From Lysobacter_L cavernae (GTDB taxonomy: Bacteria > Pseudomonadota > Gammaproteobacteria > Xanthomonadales > Xanthomonadaceae), in the NCBI RefSeq assembly GCF_042648505.1, contig NZ_JBHRXK010000001.1, positions 372,001 through 436,000 of the forward strand: a stretch of 64,000 nucleotides of DNA, read 5' to 3'. The translations under genes were made by a program, and so were the position numbers. The notes beneath the pieces were generated by a model that was not told the DNA's origin, searched no databases, and saw only the letters and a list, made by a program, of their open reading frames with translations. Every line of letters begins with the position of its first letter. The first letter of the stretch is position 1. Shown one piece after another: positions 60,804 through 64,000 of this stretch.

Positions 60804-62216
60804 ATGACGCGAAGCAAGCGCATCTACGTGCTCGACACCAACGTCCTCATGCACGACCCCACCGCGCTGTTCAAATTCGAAGAGCACGACGTGTTCCTGC
60901 CGATGCAGGTCATCGAGGAGCTCGACAACGGCAAGAAAGGCACCTCCGAGGCCAGCCGCAACGCACGCCAGGTCAGTCGCTTCCTCAACGAGCTGATCGA
61001 GGCTTCAGGCAGCGACAAGATCCACGACGGCATTACCCTGCTCCGGCCGAAGGGCCTACAACTGCGCGGCGTGCAGAGCATCGGCAAGCTGCGCTTCCAG
61101 ACCCGCGACTTCGACGCCGGCAAGCGCTTCGGCGCGGTGATCCCGGACAACCACATCCTCGGCTCGATCCTGTCACTGAAGGAGTCCGACCCGGGCGTGC
61201 CGGTGGTGTTCGTGTCCAAGGACATCAACCTGCGCATCAAGGCTTCGATCGCCGGGATCGTGTCGGAGGACTACGAGAACGATCGTGCGCTCGACGATTT
61301 CAGCCTGCTCTACACCGGCGCGACCGCGCTGCCGGAGGACTTCTGGCAACGCCATGGCAAGGACCTCAAGTCCTGGACCGAGAAGGGCCGCACTTATTAC
61401 GAGATCTCGCGCAGTGAGGACGACCGCGGGCGTGATGACGACTGGCATCCGAACCAGTTCCTGTACCTGCCCGGCGACGACGAGTCCGAACTCAAGGTCG
61501 CCAAGGTCACCGACGCCAAGGTCACGCTGCAGATCGTCGACGACTTCCGCCACAACCAGCACGCCGTGTGGGGCATCACCGCGCGCAACCGCGAGCAGAA
61601 TTTCGCCCTCAACGCGCTGATGGACCCGGAGATCGATTTCGTCACCCTGCTCGGCACCGCCGGCACCGGCAAGACCCTGCTGGCGCTCGCCGCTGGTCTG
61701 GCGCAGACCATGGACCAGCAGCGCTACCGCGAGATCATCATGACCCGCGCCACGGTCAGCGTCGGCGAGGACATCGGCTTCCTGCCCGGCACCGAGGAAG
61801 AAAAGATGACGCCGTGGATGGGCGCGCTGACCGACAACCTGGAAGTGCTCACCCACAACCAGGAAGGCGGTAGCTGGGGCCGCGCGGCAACCAACGACCT
61901 GCTCGCCTCGCGCATCAAGATCCGCTCGATGAACTTCATGCGCGGCCGCACGTTCCTGAGCCGCTGGCTGATCCTGGACGAGGCGCAGAACCTCACCCCG
62001 AAGCAGATGAAGACGCTGATCACCCGTGCCGGCCCCGGCACCAAGATCGTGTGCCTGGGCAACGTCGAGCAGATCGACACGCCTTACCTGACCGAGACCA
62101 CCTCCGGCCTCACCTACGCGGTCGACCGCTTCAAGAACTGGAACCACAGCGCGCATGTGACCCTGCGTCGGGGCGAGCGTTCGCGGCTGGCGGATTACGC
62201 CTCCGAAGTGCTGTAG
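60804..62216 (+). CDS. PIN-domain / PhoH-like ATPase fusion (PhoH2-type)
   Basis: A 470-aa fusion of an N-terminal PIN nuclease domain (LDTNVLMHDP, Asp11; QVIEELDNGKKG) and a C-terminal PhoH ATPase with Walker A GTAGTGKTLLALAAG (about 284-298) and the Walker B-like LDEAQNLTPKQMKTL. Mycobacterial PhoH2 proteins of this layout unwind and cleave RNA. The ATG at 60804 with AGGAA upstream was chosen; the frame is open further upstream inside bcp. It is 94 bases after bcp, probably the same transcript or its own. Confidence 0.93.
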   Translation: MTRSKRIYVLDTNVLMHDPTALFKFEEHDVFLPMQVIEELDNGKKGTSEASRNARQVSRFLNELIEASGSDKIHDGITLLRPKGLQLRGVQSIGKLRFQTRDFDAGKRFGAVIPDNHILGSILSLKESDPGVPVVFVSKDINLRIKASIAGIVSEDYENDRALDDFSLLYTGATALPEDFWQRHGKDLKSWTEKGRTYYEISRSEDDRGRDDDWHPNQFLYLPGDDESELKVAKVTDAKVTLQIVDDFRHNQHAVWGITARNREQNFALNALMDPEIDFVTLLGTAGTGKTLLALAAGLAQTMDQQRYREIIMTRATVSVGEDIGFLPGTEEEKMTPWMGALTDNLEVLTHNQEGGSWGRAATNDLLASRIKIRSMNFMRGRTFLSRWLILDEAQNLTPKQMKTLITRAGPGTKIVCLGNVEQIDTPYLTETTSGLTYAVDRFKNWNHSAHVTLRRGERSRLADYASEVL

Positions 62217-62230
62217 CCGCTATTGCTCTT

Positions 62231-62307
62231 TGTAGGAGCGGCCTCAGCCGCGAGCTCTCCGGTTGTCGAATACAAAATCAAGAGCCCGCGGCTGAAGCCG
62301 CTCCTAC
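62231..62307. repeat. Family C REP pair, copy C3
   Basis: TGTAGGAGCGGCCTCAGCCGCGAGCTC and the inverted CCGCGGCTGAAGCCGCTCCTACA, 77 bases in all. It matches C1 and C2 and lies between the PhoH-like gene and thiD. Confidence 0.9.
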
Positions 62308-62340
62308 AAAAGCGTGTGCGCGCCGATGCACAATGGCGCC

Positions 62341-63145
<805 letters not shown>

Positions 63146-63153
<8 letters not shown>

Positions 63154-63991
63154 GGCGTGGCAAGCACACGGATTCGACACTCAGGCCGATGACGGCCATC
63201 GCTGGCAGGTGTTCGCGCGCGTGCCGGCGCAACCGCGGGCGAGCCTGCTCTGGCTGCCGGCGCTGGGTGTCGCCGCCAAGCACTACCTGCCGTTCGCCGA
63301 GGCCTTGGCGGCCGGCGGTATCGCCGTATTCGTGCACGAATGGCGCGGAAACGGCAGCAGCAACCTGCGTCCGGGCCGGCGTGACGACTGGGGCTATCAC
63401 GAACTACTTACCCGCGACCTGCCCGCCTCCGAGGCATTGCTCGAACAACAAGCCCCCGGTCTGCCGCGCATCGTCGGTGGCCACAGCCTCGGCGGTCAGC
63501 TGGCGTGCTGCCATCTCGCCCTGTCACCGGAGCGTGCGCGGCAGCTGTGGCTGGTCGCCAGTGGTGCGCCGTATTGGCGTGCCTTTCCGTTGCCGCACCG
63601 ATTGTGGTTGCCGCTGGCCTACCGCTTCCTGCCGTGGTTGGCGCAGCGCCGCGGTTCGCTGCCGGGCCGGCACATCGGTTTCGGTGGCGAGGAAGCGCGC
63701 GGGCTGATCCGCGACTGGGCACGCACCGGCCTCAGCGGCCGTTATCGGGCGGCCGGCCTGAAGATCGACCTGGAAGCCGCAATGGGCGCGCTGGTCGACC
63801 TGGACGTCCGCGCCGTGGCGATGCAGCGTGATTGGCTCGGCCCGGAGTCCTCGTTGCGCTTCCTGCTGTCGAAGCTGCGCCACGCGCGCGCCACGGTCGA
63901 CATTCTCGACAGCACGCAGCTGGGCACCCGCGCCGACCATTTCGCCTGGATGAAGCAACCCGAAACGGTGGCGGCGACATTGCTGCGCTGA
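63146..63991 (+). CDS. Alpha/beta hydrolase family protein
   Basis: A 281-aa serine hydrolase. The nucleophile is Ser114 in GGHSLGGQLA, the oxyanion region is LLWLPALGVAAKHY, an aspartate lies in VDILDSTQLG, and His265 in RADHFAWM completes the triad. It resembles the uncharacterised lipase-like hydrolases of this order with an FVHEWRGNGSSNLRP motif. The ATG overlaps the thiD stop and GGAG lies 9 bases upstream, so the pair is coupled. The substrate is unknown, and a link to thiamine is only positional. Confidence 0.87.
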
Positions 63992-64000
63992 GCAGCTTTT

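Noticed and set aside
62217..62340. TPP riboswitch ahead of thiD
   Set aside because: The leader consists of a REP pair and about 30 bases. The conserved CUGAGA and related thi-box elements are not present.

Overview
This window is a dense, GC-rich stretch of chromosome. Housekeeping biosynthesis genes, short gaps, many GTG starts and ATGA/GTGA stop-start overlaps dominate. Several gene blocks suggest a gammaproteobacterium of the Xanthomonadales/Lysobacterales (Xanthomonadaceae or Rhodanobacteraceae): accD-trpA-trpB with a divergent LysR gene; truA-fimV-asd; nnrD-tsaE-amiC-mutL; metG-rnfB; dapA-bamC divergent from gcvR-bcp; and a large TonB-dependent receptor. Dispersed hairpin repeats of types common in that order also occur. 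The genus cannot be fixed from sequence reading alone. I see no prophage, transposase, CRISPR array, rRNA or plasmid function.

Layout. 1-10.2 kb, mostly minus strand: an edge-truncated 2OG-Fe(II) oxygenase, glmM, accD, trpA, trpB, a divergent TrpI-like LysR gene, then asd-fimV-truA-trpF. 10.2-17.1 kb: a 2-hydroxyacid dehydrogenase, aroC, prmB, divergent sco1-like, psd and mltD. 17.3-26.2 kb: a YjgR-type ATPase, an NlpE-like lipoprotein, a DUF4013/TPR-like membrane protein, a rhomboid protease, greB, an orphan contractile-tail tube protein, a GNAT enzyme, a small membrane protein and an MgtC/DUF4010 protein. 26.2-34.3 kb: rimO, then a plus-strand run of dienelactone hydrolase, HIT protein, pxpB, pxpC, a small membrane protein, pxpA, DUF969, DUF979 and pcp. 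This run reads as a pyroglutamate release, uptake and hydrolysis cluster.

34.3-46.5 kb: dcd, apbC/mrp, the TonB-dependent receptor, a DUF2147 protein, metG, an orphan soluble rnfB, TraB/GumN and DUF1684 proteins, and mutL. 46.5-51.4 kb: amiC, tsaE, nnrD and divergent queG. 51.5-57.3 kb: one minus-strand run pcnB-folK-panB-panC-panD-pgi, covering pantothenate and folate precursor steps plus RNA polyadenylation. 57.4-64 kb: tRNA-Glu(CUC), fdxA, bamC-like, dapA, gcvR, bcp/prxQ, PIN-PhoH ATPase, thiD and an alpha/beta hydrolase.

Four repeat families lie between, and sometimes inside, genes. Family A is a roughly 120-190 bp element with hairpin ends. Family B is the TCATTCCCGC/GCGGGAATGA inverted repeat. 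Family C is a REP with a GTAG head and a GCGGC-TTCA-GCCGC stem. Family D is a CCCGG-based hairpin pair. A family C pair sits in frame inside metG, a family A copy separates trpB from trpA, and another supplies the C-terminus of the hydroxyacid dehydrogenase. Other points of note are the orphan tail-tube gene, the DUF969/DUF979 pair within the 5-oxoproline cluster, and the short bamC held in enterobacterial-like synteny.
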